Shown: positions 42,757-53,473 of the stretch, one piece after another | How the letters are laid out: every line of letters starts with the position of its first letter | Position numbering within the stretch: the first letter of the stretch is position 1 | NCBI GenBank assembly: GCA_947184155.2 | Contig: CAMXCT020003372.1 | Span: forward strand, 1-64,000 | DNA from: Cladocopium goreaui | Taxonomy: Eukaryota; Sar; Dinophyceae; Suessiales; Symbiodiniaceae | Length of the DNA stretch: 64,000 bases | Direction of reading: 5' to 3' | Translations under genes and position numbers: made by a program | Notes under the pieces: model-generated | Told to the model about the DNA's origin: nothing | What the model saw: only the letters and a program-made list of their open reading frames with translations | Databases searched by the model: none

Positions 42757-43140
42757 TGTGTGTGTGAAATCCGCTATCACTCATGCGGACCTGAGTTTCT
42801 GTTAACAAGTTGATTCAAACAATCCATCAGATGCAGGGGCGTGCAGCACCTTTGGCATACTGCACGCAACGAAGCTATTGCCATTGGTGGGAAGGGGAGA
42901 CTGATCACCTCCCTGTACCTGCAGAAATTTGGTTTTGAACTGTTGAACAAGCTGTCCATTTTCATGCGTATATGTTGCTAATTTGAGATTATCTCAGAAA
43001 TCAGAGTTTCCCACTGCTTTCCCTACTCGACTGACCAGGATTTTGGACCTAGGAACCCTCAAGGCATGAACTACTTCATCACTATAAAGTTCCTCATTCG
43101 AGTAATGTTACTCAGTAACATGCTCCCATCAGCAGTGTGT
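42757..43140 (+). repeat. 3' LTR-like direct repeat
   Basis: It is the second copy of the 35167-35549 repeat, with one local difference near 42926. Immediately upstream is GCCGGGGGGGGCCAT, a possible polypurine-like primer tract. Immediately downstream is GTGTTATTATG, host sequence. Confidence 0.9.
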
Positions 43141-43840
43141 GTGTTATTATGTTTGCTCTTCTTCTTTTCTGGTGGAGAATTGAAACGTGCTTATACTACC
43201 ACCTGGAAGTTCTAGCACATCAGTTGGAAAAAATCCCCTGAACAGATGATTCTGGGGACTGGACACCAGAAACCTTTCGGGCACAACTGGCATTGAACCT
43301 GTCGCACAGGAATCAAAGCATACTCAGAGCCGTCCACACTGGACATGTCGTTTCCCAGCACCATACCAAAGCTTTGATCATTGTCTATCTGTATTCCAGC
43401 CGGAACTTAGGCGTTCGACAAGATAAGAGACGTGAACAACCGTTTGTCTTCTACTACTGAAAAGTTTGGGGGGTGAGACCCAAATTTGCCAAATGGGGTG
43501 AGAAAACCCCCTTTAAAAATATGAGAAACCATGGGAAATTAGGGAAATAATGGAAGATAATGAAAAAATAAGTATTTTTTCCAGAATCCCTCTCGAAAGA
43601 ACATAGCTTTGTCAAACACCGGTTCAGCTATAACCCGACCTGTCTTGTGAAAGCCATGTAACTTCCCGGGGGACATGGTGTCGGAGTACCTGCCAGCGGT
43701 CAACCGTCAAGCTTGCACAGCCAAGATTCAGCAAAGTTTCATTCGCTGAAACCCTCTGACAAAATTGACAACAATTTCAGAACAATCCTCAGGGTATCTC
43801 AGGGTGAAGTGGCAAATCTCAGACTTGACCTGTTGTTTGC
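43141..43840. other. Host sequence after the retroelement, no gene seen
   Basis: About 700 bp without a supported exon. It includes an A-rich stretch (43500-43580) and the G-rich GTTTGGGGGGTGAGACCC near 43465. Confidence 0.5.
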
Positions 43841-43843
43841 ACC

Positions 43844-44871
43844 ATGCAAACTGAGGTCTTAGCTCATTCCAGCACTCTCGCAGAAATGCCCGGCAGGGCA
43901 GGGCATGATGCGGAAGGTGAAACTGAGATGGACGGGATGGATATCAACGACTTTCAAATACGTTTATGTAACCCATCCTGGATAAACGGACGCAACCTGC
44001 TTGCACTGTTGGACGCAGTGGACACAAGATCAGGAGCCAACCCTTCACTGTCACTGGGAGCGCAGCTCATTGAAGTTCTTGTGCTGGCAATAGTGGCCGA
44101 TGGGGCATTCGCCTAGAGGAAATTGTGCTGAATTCACTGTGAAAAGAGAAAAAACATCTGCGAGAGATTTAGGATGTTCAGGGATTTTCATTTTCATGGG
44201 CCAAAATGCTAGGGAGATCTAGGGAGTCTTAGATTTCCAACCAACTCTCGTTAGATCTTGTCATCATTGGCTATCATGTGCTTTCAGGGGGAGCATCTCT
44301 GCAGGCTTTTTAATGGAGCAAACTCCCAAGGCTCTTGGTATCACATCCTGTTCAATGACAAGCTTGTGGTCCGACGTTTAGCTGTGGTCCGCGGTAAGTT
44401 TCTGGCCCAGAAAGCGGAAGGGCAAGGTTGTGCGCGACCTGACAGCCGACTGTACTGCGCTGCTGCTTGTCCGCTCAATCATTGGCTTCGAGCACAAACT
44501 GGATTTGAACAATGAGGTATTGCAGAGTATTGCAATTGACATGTAAGAATCTAGTACACTGGAAGTGGCCAAAGCTTTTTCCCTGGGATTGCGCACCAGT
44601 CCCTGTTGTTCAGTGTCACTCGCAAGGTGGCATGACCCAAAGCCTCGAAGTACAGTCAGGTGTTAGGTCATATCATGTCATATCAGATCTCATACCAAGG
44701 CAAATATTCAGCAAGTGTTGGCGTATCTCGCCAGAGACACAGAGCACATGATATTCCCCCCTAAAGATGTTGCAAAGACAATAGATGCCTTGCTGGATCG
44801 GGCTGCAAGCATATTGGGCACCTTGCACACATTGACATTGCAATCATTGCACTGCAAGAAAGCTTCTGCAG
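43844..44871 (+). CDS. Multi-exon gene, unrecognised
   Basis: Two exons join in phase. 44411-44542 (acceptor GGCCCAG) encodes KRKGKVVRDLTADCTALLLV, then RSIIGFEHKLDLNNEVLQ, ending at a strong GTAAGA donor in phase 2. 44735-about 44871 (acceptor CTCGCCAG) encodes DTEHMIFPPKDVAKTIDALL followed by DRAASILGTLHTL, probably ending at a GC donor. Upstream open frames at 43844-44116 (includes NLLALLDAVDTRSGANPSLS) and 44285-44393 (followed by GGTAAGTT) may be earlier exons, but the phases do not join directly. The family is not recognised. Confidence 0.5.
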
Positions 44872-45242
44872 GCAAATCCGGTGCATAATTGACAAGGGAA
44901 CGGATTGCAAGTCGCCTCGCACATGATCTGCGAGGATGAAATGAACACCACCGAAGGAGAGCCTGAAACAAGTCAAGGTAAAAAGTGACAATGTCTTGCA
45001 CCCAGAGCTGAAAAAACGTGCCAATTGCAACATATCAAAAATCCATAAAAGCATGTCAACATCTAATGTACCAGGGGTACCAATTCACAGTTGAGTATGC
45101 TTGAGGATCCGACCAATCCATTCGAAGGAGCAGTTCAAACCGGTGCTGTTTAGGAAGCCATAGCCGAAGACCTCAAACTATGCGGCATTGAAACACATTG
45201 GCTATAGAAATTAATTATAGAAGTTTGGTTAGTCTTCAACAT

Positions 45243-46142
45243 CTATGGAGCACCAATATGCACCAATGATCCCACAACATCTTGGGGCCCTGCAGAAACG
45301 AAGCCTCCACCATAGGTGATACCAACCTGCGCTTTGTATTTTGGAAAGTGGAATCTGGCGTTGCTACTCCGTTCCTCAGTGAAACATACGGGAGATGCCC
45401 ACGGTGGAGCTATGCAACATGCCTCCGGATCCACGTTTCGCAGCCTTGGAAACTCTTGGCACTAAGCATGTCCAACGGCATTCTTGGCACTAAGCACCTG
45501 GTCCTGGCATGTCCTGGCATGATAAATCCTGATCATGCGGAGATGAATGAGTCTCTGCTTTTTGCGGCACATGCTGTCACACCCCTCCCACTCCAGACCC
45601 TGAAAAATCGAAGCATCTTATTTTTGTACGCACACAGATCTACTATGACAGTGGAATCCACGCAGTTCCGAACAAGATTAGAAAGTGCGAAGCCAATTCC
45701 ATCGAGCAACAAAATCTGCTCATGGAAGGTGAAGTATGCCATACTCTTCGCCACATCGTAAGCCTTGGGGACTGGAGAAGCTAGAAACATCTAGAAATAT
45801 CTAGAAACTAGATTGGTATGCTGACGTGTCAGTCAAAGCAAGTGGTGCGGCAAGTGCCAGATCCAAGATCTGTCTTCAGGCTTTGCAGTCACTACAAGTC
45901 TTCTATTTGTTGGCCATTGCTGGCTGCATTCCTTTTCCCGGTTCCTCCATCTGTTCTACATTTTCCCGGTTTTTTTGGTACATTTTTTTAATACCTGTCG
46001 AATCAGTAGAATCAGTCGAATTGTCATGATTTGGTGCCTTTTTCCAATAATGCAAATCACCGGATCCGCTTAGCGAGAGTCCGACATCTTCATCTTGATC
46101 CCAAGCTAAGACTCCTGCCAAATGTGGGACCATGACAAACAT
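45243..46142 (-). CDS. Candidate multi-exon gene, unrecognised
   Basis: Minus-strand segments: 46142-about 45990 starting MFVMVPHLAGVLAWDQDEDV with SLSGSGDLHYWKKAP; about 45765-45533 (YDVAKSMAYFTFHEQILLLD, then IGFALSNLVRNCVDSTVIVD); about 45420-45260 (FHFPKYKAQVGITYGGGFVS). They are spaced like exons and converge on the plus-strand gene at 44.4-44.9 kb. No domain is recognised. Confidence 0.35.
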
Positions 46143-46841
46143 GACGAGACTTCCAACAGTGCAACAGTGGAATTTGCCAAGAAACAGGGCGATTGAAGAA
46201 GAGGGCTCATAAACACTCAGTACATCTCAGTACCGAAAGAGTGTTGTTCAACATCCACAGTTCTGTTGTGCTCAACAATGCTCAACACTATGGCTCTTAG
46301 CATCCCTTAGCACCCTGTCGAAGTTCACTTGTCTATGACTCCATATGACTTTCCCTTGTGTTTCCCTCGAACAAGGGACTCAAAACGACTCATTTCGAAC
46401 AAACGACAGATTCACGGCATTTGACGGCTTTTTATGCGGCCTTCAGGAGCAAAGTTTTGCCCGTTGTTGGAAACGTACAAAGGCCTGCAGCTGACTTTCA
46501 AGAGAAGTCGACTGGACCGATGATGCCGCGAAAGCCACGCCACTAGCCTCACTCTTTTTCCTGGTTTTCATAATTGCCAGCTGGGTCAGCGGATTGAAGC
46601 CTTGAATTTATTTGAATTTCATATTCAAAAATATCACATTAGTGATACTATTTTAATCTATTTAATATGATCTTTCATATCAATTAATATCACATAAATC
46701 ACATGTCTAAAATCATTAAAATCAAAACTAGGCTCCCCTGGGACATCCGGGCACTCGAGTCATGTCTTCACTCAAGGTGATCTTCGGCAGCTCCACTACC
46801 ACCTGCAAGGATCTGAGGCACTAGGAACGTTGTTGTGGGCT

Positions 46842-46931
46842 TTGCAAGATCCTACTTCAAGATACTTCAAGTAATTTGTTGTATGACTTATATAACCTAT
46901 ATATAATATAACCAACAGTAGGATCTTGCAA
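46842..46931. mobile_element. MITE-like hairpin, 14-bp arms
   Basis: TTGCAAGATCCTAC (46842-46855) and GTAGGATCTTGCAA (46918-46931) are perfect reverse complements around 62 bp of TA-rich DNA. It is short and non-coding; a chance or cruciform-forming repeat is possible. Confidence 0.6.
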
Positions 46932-47400
46932 GGTATATGATATGAATATAACCTATATGAATATACTTATATAATATAACCTATATATAATAACTTATAA
47001 TACTAAATAATATAGAGAAGTATATTCACAGTGATAGCAAAACTCATCCTGCACTCATTGGAAATTGCCTCTGTGTCCGTGGACGCGAGCGCCGTCTGCA
47101 CCAAGTGCAGCCCTTCCGGCTCGATGGAGATCTGAGGCACAGCATGGCGTAGCAACAACGACATTGCGACAGTATGACACAACGAGTTCGCCTGTTTTCA
47201 ACTAAAGTGAAACCCTCACCAATACAATACAAACATATACAAACAGCCTATCTATAATTATTCCATGTTATTCTATTCTGTGGCATGCGATTCTTTACAA
47301 AACGCCCAAAAAAAAACGCCTGACATGGCCTGGCATGACACCTCTTTCGGCAACGGGAAACATGAGAAACGAAACAGTTGCTGGCCAGGATTCAAGGTCT

Positions 47401-47710
47401 TAGAATGTCTTAGAATGTCTTAGAATGTCTTAGAATGTCTTAGAATGTCTTAGAATGTCTTAGAATGTCTTAGAATGTCTTAGAATGTCTTAGAATGTCT
47501 TAGAATGTCTTAGAATGTCTTAGAATGTCTTAGAATGTCTTAGCATGTCTTAGCATGTCTTAGCATGTCTTAGAATGTCTTAGAATGTCTTAGAATGTCT
47601 TAGAATGTCTTAGAATGTCTTAGAATGTCTTAGAATGTCTTAGAATGTCTTAGAATGTCTTAGAATGTCTTAGAATGTCTTAGAATGTCTTAGAATGTCT
47701 TAGAATGTCT
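47401..47710. repeat. 10-bp minisatellite TAGAATGTCT, 31 copies
   Basis: Thirty-one head-to-tail units. All are TAGAATGTCT except three adjacent central units, TAGCATGTCT (47541-47570). The single variant block in an otherwise perfect array implies expansion after the A-to-C change spread over three units. Confidence 0.97.
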
Positions 47711-47902
47711 TAGAGATCTAAGAGCTGGACGCCGCCAAATCGAACTTTCAGATAGTTCGTGCTGATGAACCCTTGACCTCGGCGCTGACAAGCACCACAA
47801 TATGACATGTGGACGTTTGCTTTTTTGAGATTTTTTGAGTGAGTCAACAAAGCTGACGAATTACCTTCGAAAATGGTAGAGGCAGTCATTCGACATGAAG
47901 CT

Positions 47903-48659
47903 CTAGTAGCGTTGAGACATGTTGAGACGCTTTGAGATGCTTTGAGCATTTTCAAACGTGTCATTGTGAAGATCGATTTGTGAAGCCCGTGGCGAAACTG
48001 CTCTTAAGCATCCGACCCAAGAGTCGAATGCTGAGGCCCTTGTGATTTGGACCCAAGGGTGGATCCACTGCAGTGATCCTGAATCGAGATATATCGGGGT
48101 ACTCAACATATTGTCCATGTCATTTCCCACAAGCAAGTGGCAAGTGTGAAACCAAAACTGCACCAGGACACTCAATTGTTGCTTGCGGCTTGTTTGTGCC
48201 GTCTTTTCATAAGTTGACTTTGCCTGTGCTCTTTTGTGGATTGACGCAAAAGAACATGCAGTTCTTGCATGTTCTTGCAAAAAGGCGACTACTGCACACG
48301 GCTTTGCACCTCGGGTTCTCGTAGTAGAGGAACTTCTGAGTTGCCTGCTTCCGAAAGGTATGGAACAGTTTAAATATGCCCTTGCTTTGCCCATGAGTCT
48401 TGAGAACAGGGTCAATGTCCGAAAGCTTTGCGCTCCTCCACGAAATCCTGCTGATTGAGCGCCACTTCGAACTTGACCTGCGTGAAGCAACAGAAACTCT
48501 AGGTCCTCCAGGTTGATATTGACCCATTCTCTCAACGAGCGAAAGACTTGAATGACTGAATTTGCTCAGGAATCGCATCTTCCGAATTCCCTCACAATTG
48601 CTTGGTGGCACGGGCTTTTTCCTTCCAAATACAGCCACAGCTGCGATCGATTGCTGCAA
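47903..48659 (-). CDS. Open minus-strand region, probably exonic, frames unresolved
   Basis: A 210-residue and a 150-residue minus-strand frame overlap. Protein-like pieces alternate between frames: REWVNINLEDLEFLLLHAGQ, then KFEVALNQQDFVEERKAFGH, then FKLFHTFRKQATQKFLYYEN. Introns or indels must separate them. No family is recognised. Confidence 0.3.
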
Positions 48660-48904
48660 GGCATTCTAGAATTGCTTCGTTATTCTACAAACATTCACCA
48701 TCATTCACCATCATTACCATAATTGTAAGCACTTTTGCTGTCTTTTGGACAAAGAACTCCTGCACCGCTGTCAGAAAATGCTTCCAAGTCCTATCCTCCC
48801 TTCTCCCATGCCTCGCCCTGTGTCACAACCTTAGCAGTTTCGATGTTCTCCGCGTTGCCCGCGTTGCAACATGTTGGCTCTGGGAAATCCAGGATCCAAT
48901 TGAT

Positions 48905-48988
48905 GGAGGTACGTTAGTACCATATGTTTGGGCATATTTTGTGGGGATATTCCCTGAAATTTAGGCCTTATATATGGTAGGTACCTCC
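48905..48988. mobile_element. MITE-like imperfect hairpin
   Basis: GGAGGTACgttaGTACCATAT (48905-48925) pairs with ATATGGTAGGTACCTCC (48972-48988), with a 4-nt bulge in the left arm. The loop is 46 bp and AT-rich. Confidence 0.55.
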
Positions 48989-49561
48989 AATTTAGGTTCC
49001 TGAAATGGCCATTGAATGTTGGCTCTCTCAGCTTTCTCAGCTTCCCGCTGCAGGAGACACACACTGCAAGAATGTGTCATTGACCTGAAATAAAGCTGCT
49101 GTCGGCACTAAGCTCAAGCAGCAACTGACAGCGTCTGTCCGCCAAATGGCCTAGGTGACCTATCGGCCAACATCACAACAGCAATCATGCCCCATCTCTC
49201 TTATGGAGAAGAGCCCAGCTATCTAAAAATAACAGCATTGAATTTGCTGACCTTGCCAGAAAGGTTGGCGAAGCGTTTAGGGAAACCTAGAATGATTTAC
49301 TTACCCAGTATTTCAAATTCAAGTGCTTCCTGAAACAATTGCGATATATTGCGATTGCAAAGTCTTCACAGTCATAAGGTCATAGTCTTCTGATTCTGAT
49401 GTCTTCTGATTCTGCGGTCCCTTCTGTGGCTGTGACGCGAACGCCTGGCACCGTCAGGGTGCCAAATCTGCATCGAATCCTGGAATTGCGAGACGTGCGG
49501 CAAGGAGTTCCTTTTGAGCAACGCTAAGCAACGCTAAGCAACGCTGTTCTATCCCAAAGTC

Positions 49562-49717
49562 CAGCTGAGCCATTAAAAATACCCCTATCCCATCTCATTA
49601 TACTAGTTGGTTGATAGGTTTCCCTATTACACTGTATTATGGGTTATCATAATCCCCAGTAAATCAGGTAGTATAATCCCCAATCAATTCACCAGGGTAT
49701 TTTTAATGGCTCAGCTG
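49562..49717. mobile_element. MITE with perfect 23-bp terminal inverted repeats
   Basis: CAGCTGAGCCATTAAAAATA + CCC at 49562-49584 is the exact reverse complement of 49695-49717. The 156-bp unit also has an inner inverted pair (ATTATACTA / TAGTATAAT). CAGCTG at both ends is itself palindromic and could be either part of the arms or a target duplication. It is non-coding. Confidence 0.8.
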
Positions 49718-50177
49718 ATTCCATCCCAATTCATCCAATTCCATCGTCTTCAGGGCCAAACGATGAAGAGGCACCAACTGGCACAGTCGCAGACTCGACC
49801 AGGACCTTCCGAGATGCAAAAGTGCAACAGTGCGTTGTGTAGATGTTCAAGAATAACACTGTGATACAATGGGGTCACATTGTGTGGTGCGGGGAGTATG
49901 GTTTGCGAACATGTTGATCAAAACTTTGGTCCCCCAAAGCAACATACTGAGGAGATTTTACGCTGCTTCGTCTATCTGATTCAAGCTGTTTTGGACAATG
50001 TTCTAAAGCTATCTAAGCTTGAGTTTCTAGTGTCACAGTTTCACAAAGTTTCACAAAGTTTCACTTGTTTGTCTAAGGCCCAGACAGTGGTGTTCCCACT
50101 GATTGGGCCCAGGTATGGATGCAAGTGGAAGTAGGTGAAGCCTCAAATCTTTGAGGCTTCTGCCGGCTCACAGACTT

Positions 50178-50465
50178 CTACATGTTTGGTATTTGATCAT
50201 TACGTGTCTCGTATTTTAATGCTCTTTGCGTTCTGAGTTCTGGACCCAAGAATTGGAACTTGGCGTCACTGCCACCCTCAGCCGTTTTCCATTTGCGCTG
50301 CTTACGGTGGCGTACGTTCAACTCAGCTCTTGGGATGCGACGGTAAAGTTCTGGCCATTGTTTGACAGGTACACCTGGCAAAAGATCCACAATTTGAAGC
50401 AACAGAAAAACATCATTTCTGCAACCGGCATGGAAAAATATGGAAAAGGTACTCTGTTTTACCAT
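50178..50465 (-). CDS. Candidate exon, unrecognised
   Basis: The minus-strand frame VDLLPGVPVKQWPELYRRIP followed by ELNVRHRKQRKWKTAEGGSD is protein-like and basic. No partner exon was proven. Confidence 0.3.
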   Translation of the reverse strand: MVKQSTFSIFFHAGCRNDVFLLLQIVDLLPGVPVKQWPELYRRIPRAELNVRHRKQRKWKTAEGGSDAKFQFLGPELRTQRALKYETRNDQIPNM

Positions 50466-50574
50466 GTTTTACCTATCTTTACTGGCATGCAACACTGACC
50501 TCACGACTACGCTGCCAGAAGTGATACATCCTTCAAAGATAATGAACTCATATGAAATAATTAAGTTGAAATAA

Positions 50575-50946
50575 GTGAACGAGTTTCGAGTAAAACATTG
50601 CTATGGCTTCCATGGCAAAGTTGTGACTGAGTTCTTTGACTGTGCGCCTGCACCTCTCCAGGTGGAGCAATTGGCGTCCTCTCCAGGCACAGAAAAGTCA
50701 TCACGTTGTCTCCAAGATTTGTGTAGTCAAAATTGCAATCTTCACATATCTTTCATAGGAATTCAAAGGCCACTCCGACTCAGCCTTTGTGTCTGTCCCT
50801 ATTTGTCACCGAAATCTCCCAAATGGCCCAGAACAATAAAAACAACACTTCAGTCGTTCATCTCTGGACCTGCAGAGCACCAATGCGCTGGAGATGAAGC
50901 GGAACGCCTCAAGAATTTGGTCACTGGTTGGACCCCAAATGATTGA
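50575..50946 (+). CDS. Open frame of 123 aa, uncertain
   Basis: The frame includes KTTLQSFISGPAEHQCAGDE followed by AERLKNLVTGW. Its length is notable for this window, but composition is mixed and no splice partner was found. Confidence 0.25.
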   Translation: MNEFRVKHCYGFHGKVVTEFFDCAPAPLQVEQLASSPGTEKSSRCLQDLCSQNCNLHISFIGIQRPLRLSLCVCPYLSPKSPKWPRTIKTTLQSFISGPAEHQCAGDEAERLKNLVTGWTPND

Positions 50947-51397
50947 AACTTTCATGTATACTATTGTTATCTATTGTTATATTTCACTATCCCCTTGGTG
51001 TTTTTAGCATAAAAGGCTACATACGCTCTGCCAGCAGTGAAATAGCATTTAATCTTCCCATACCAGGCTCGTTGGCAATGTTGTAGGATCGTGCCACAAA
51101 CCAATCTGAGTGGATGACACAAGGGGCCCAGCCACACCAAAGAAAAAAAAACAGAAAACATATGGGTTTTCTCCCCAATTCAAGCTGGAGTTGGTGGTTT
51201 GGACTAAATGTGGCCCGTTGTGGACAGGATTATATTAATATAGATTTAAAAAACATCTTCAAGTGTAGACTAGTCTGCGCGGAGGATTATGGAGGACTAG
51301 GCCTGAACTCTGTAATCAAATGAATTAATGACACAGCGCACCTTTATGAGACACTCTGAGCTCCCAAACAGGCACAGTAAGATCCCCAAATTTGCAG

Positions 51398-51800
51398 GTG
51401 AGCCGGCCATCGTTGATGAAGTGCGCGCCTTCCAGTTGAACCTCAGAGCTGATTCAGTGGAACCTCTACGGTCAATTTTCACCGCTTTTCACGTAAATCA
51501 AAGCAGCATGTACTTGCTATGTGACGGTACTTCGGCCCCAGGTTGCCAATCAAATTTCAAGCACGCATCTTGTGTGTTGTCTCAAAGGCAAACCGGTCTA
51601 CATTGACATGAACAATGAACAATGTATTGCCATTCACATTTTTTTGCAGCAACATCAACGACCGAGCCATTACTCTAAGACAAGAGGCTATCGTCCCACC
51701 TCTGGATGATCCAAATGACGGCGTCACCTGGCGATGCAAACCGAATGATTGTCATTACGCGGTTGCATGCACTAAACTAGTGCCATATCGTCATTTTTAA
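51398..51800 (+). CDS. Three exons of an unrecognised gene, with a 26-nt micro-exon
   Basis: Exon 51398-51492 (acceptor TTTGCAG, donor GTAAAT) encodes EPAIVDEVRAFQLNLRADSV then EPLRSIFTAFH. Micro-exon 51562-51587 (acceptor TTTCAAG, GC donor) encodes HASCVLSQ. The exon from 51650 (acceptor TTTTTTTGCAG) encodes NINDRAITLRQEAIVPPLDD then PNDGV. All phases agree (0, then 2). The last exon probably ends before the stop at 51798-51800. The function is not recognised. The chain supports GC-AG splicing in this genome. Confidence 0.55.
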
Positions 51801-52139
51801 GGGCCACCGCATGAACTAGATTCTTTTTGTCTGCTCGGCTTGCCCGGTGTCCCAGGCTGGTCTGCATATCTGGCAAGACGAGATCAGGGTGATCTCAGCA
51901 CCTTCTCACTCCACCAACTTCCCAAAAGTCATGGTTTGAAGACAACTGGCTATTAACAAACCATTCAGTTCTTTTGAATGGCTGGGGAGTTGGTGGTCTA
52001 TAGATTTTACATCGTGGCGTGAAGGCGCGCATTAACTGCAAGGGCTCCTGCTTTGGAAAAACTACTGTGTCTGGATGGCACTTTTGGACCTGAGTTGTTC
52101 TCAAAAAATCGCTTCAGATCGCTCTCCACCTGTCATACT

Positions 52140-53140
52140 CTACCATCCTCCTTGGGATCTCTGAAGTGTTGCTTTGCCTCTACGTATGCCGCTCATCGAC
52201 AGAAAGAATGAAAAAAAACTGCAGCCGGCGACTCGCCTTGAGCCCTCCTCGCTCTGATGTCGAAGTTCTCTTTGATGATCCTCTTCAGCCTGGTTCGCGA
52301 TAGCCTGCGGCAAGTCGCCTGGACCAGCAATCGCCAACAGCCAGTAGCCGAAGCCTTCTCATTGGTAGATCAGGCTGGCTACATCCTGGGGGCCACCGCT
52401 TGGAGGGCCTTTCCTTGTGCCACATTCTTGTCTTGAGCTTCGCGCACTGCCCTTCTAAGAAGAACCCTGCTACTTTCTCACCTTCACGGTCCTTCAAATC
52501 AAACTTCCACCTAAGGAGGCAGCTTTGGGCGTTGTCTGTCAGGTTACGTTCCCAATCCTGCTGCTTCTGCTGAGCACATTGCTCCTCCATCTCGGCTTTG
52601 AGCCTGGCCTTTGCTGAGACTTCTCGCCGCCCCTCAACCGCTTGCTTGTTTTGTTGTTTATCTAGCTCTGCCTTTCGGCTTGACGAGCTTCTCTTTCTGC
52701 CTTTGCCTTCTGTCCTGCCGCGTCTTCAATCTGCTCTCCTCTTTCTGCCTCTTTCGCTCTCTTTTTTTTTGCTTCTCCTCTTCTTGGCGCCTGTCTTTCT
52801 CTTAACGCTTCCTTCTTTCTTCTTGCTGCTGGCGCTGGTTTTCCCTCACCTCCTCCTCTTTTTGGCGAGCCTCCGCTTCACGGTTCTCTCTTTCCTCTTG
52901 GCGCCGCTTTTCCTCTTCCTCCACCTGCTTTTGCCGAAGCTCTTCTTGCGAAATTGCGCTATCCTGTGCTAAACTACCCGCCTCGGCACCTTCGGTGCAG
53001 GCGGATTTCAGGGAAGCTTCTAAGAGCTTCTTTCGGATCTGCTTCCGCTGATTACGGACTACTGCATCTGGATTTCTCAAGAGCTTATCCCGGTCAAGGC
53101 CTATCAGCGCAAAGCCTTTCTTCGACGACATAATAAACAA
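52140..53140 (-). pseudogene. Broken coiled-coil protein gene
   Basis: A start at 53140 (or MSSKKGFALIGLDRDKLLRN at 53131) opens a 112-residue frame that becomes a charged coiled coil (QEELRQKQVEEEEKRRQEER). An in-frame TAA at 52802-52804 interrupts it, yet the same frame goes on EKDRRQEEEKQKKRERKRQK. Further down the best coil moves to other frames: AKEAERGEQIEDAAGQKAKA, then RREVSAKARLKAEMEEQCAQ with WKFDLKDREGEKVAGFFLEG, then AIANQAEEDHQRELRHQSEE. At least one stop and two or three shifts are needed. It is either a decayed, possibly retroposed copy or an assembly with indels; introns cannot explain the stop. Confidence 0.6.
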
Positions 53141-53473
53141 TGTTCTGCGCGATCCAAGCCTTCAATAGTCTTTCCCTAGCAAGAAAGCAAAACCCTTGAG
53201 CCACAACGAGCCGCAATGAACAACGCTTGCATTTGCAGCAGGTTCACCGGGTGGCCGGGAAGAACTGCCAAATCAACATCCACTCGCTGGCTACTCTAAG
53301 ATCTCTAAGCGCTCTAAGCATATTCAAAATGCGGAGCCTTGGCGACAGTTGGCGTGATGTAGTAGGTAAAACCTGATGCAGAATTCAAAATTGACTCCTG
53401 GCTGACATCAGACATATTCACAAACATACGTTCAACCTATAAAAATCACAAGTAATTATCAGTCGTCATCATC

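Larger units (their letters stand above)
35167..43140 (+). mobile_element. 8-kb multi-ORF retroelement with LTR-like repeats, GIY-YIG nuclease and RT
   Basis: Two direct repeats of 383 and 384 bp, identical except for one small change (GCAGAAGTTGG versus GCAGAAATTTGG), bound a 7.97-kb unit. Inside are five intronless plus-strand ORFs in order: unknown (570 aa), SR-rich (362 aa), GIY-YIG (287 aa), reverse transcriptase (601 aa) and SR-repeat (156 aa). Gaps are 384, 75, 51 and about 290-340 nt and are T-rich. A G8 tract sits 5 nt before the second repeat. Both ends merge into (TG)n, so exact ends and target duplication cannot be fixed. The RT motifs are closest to Penelope-like elements. Near-identical repeats and long open frames indicate a young, possibly active copy. 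Confidence 0.85.

Noticed and set aside
35167-43140. Classical LTR retrotransposon or endogenous retrovirus
   Set aside because: No protease, RNase H, integrase, zinc-knuckle Gag or tRNA primer-binding site is seen, and the RT motifs are not of that class.
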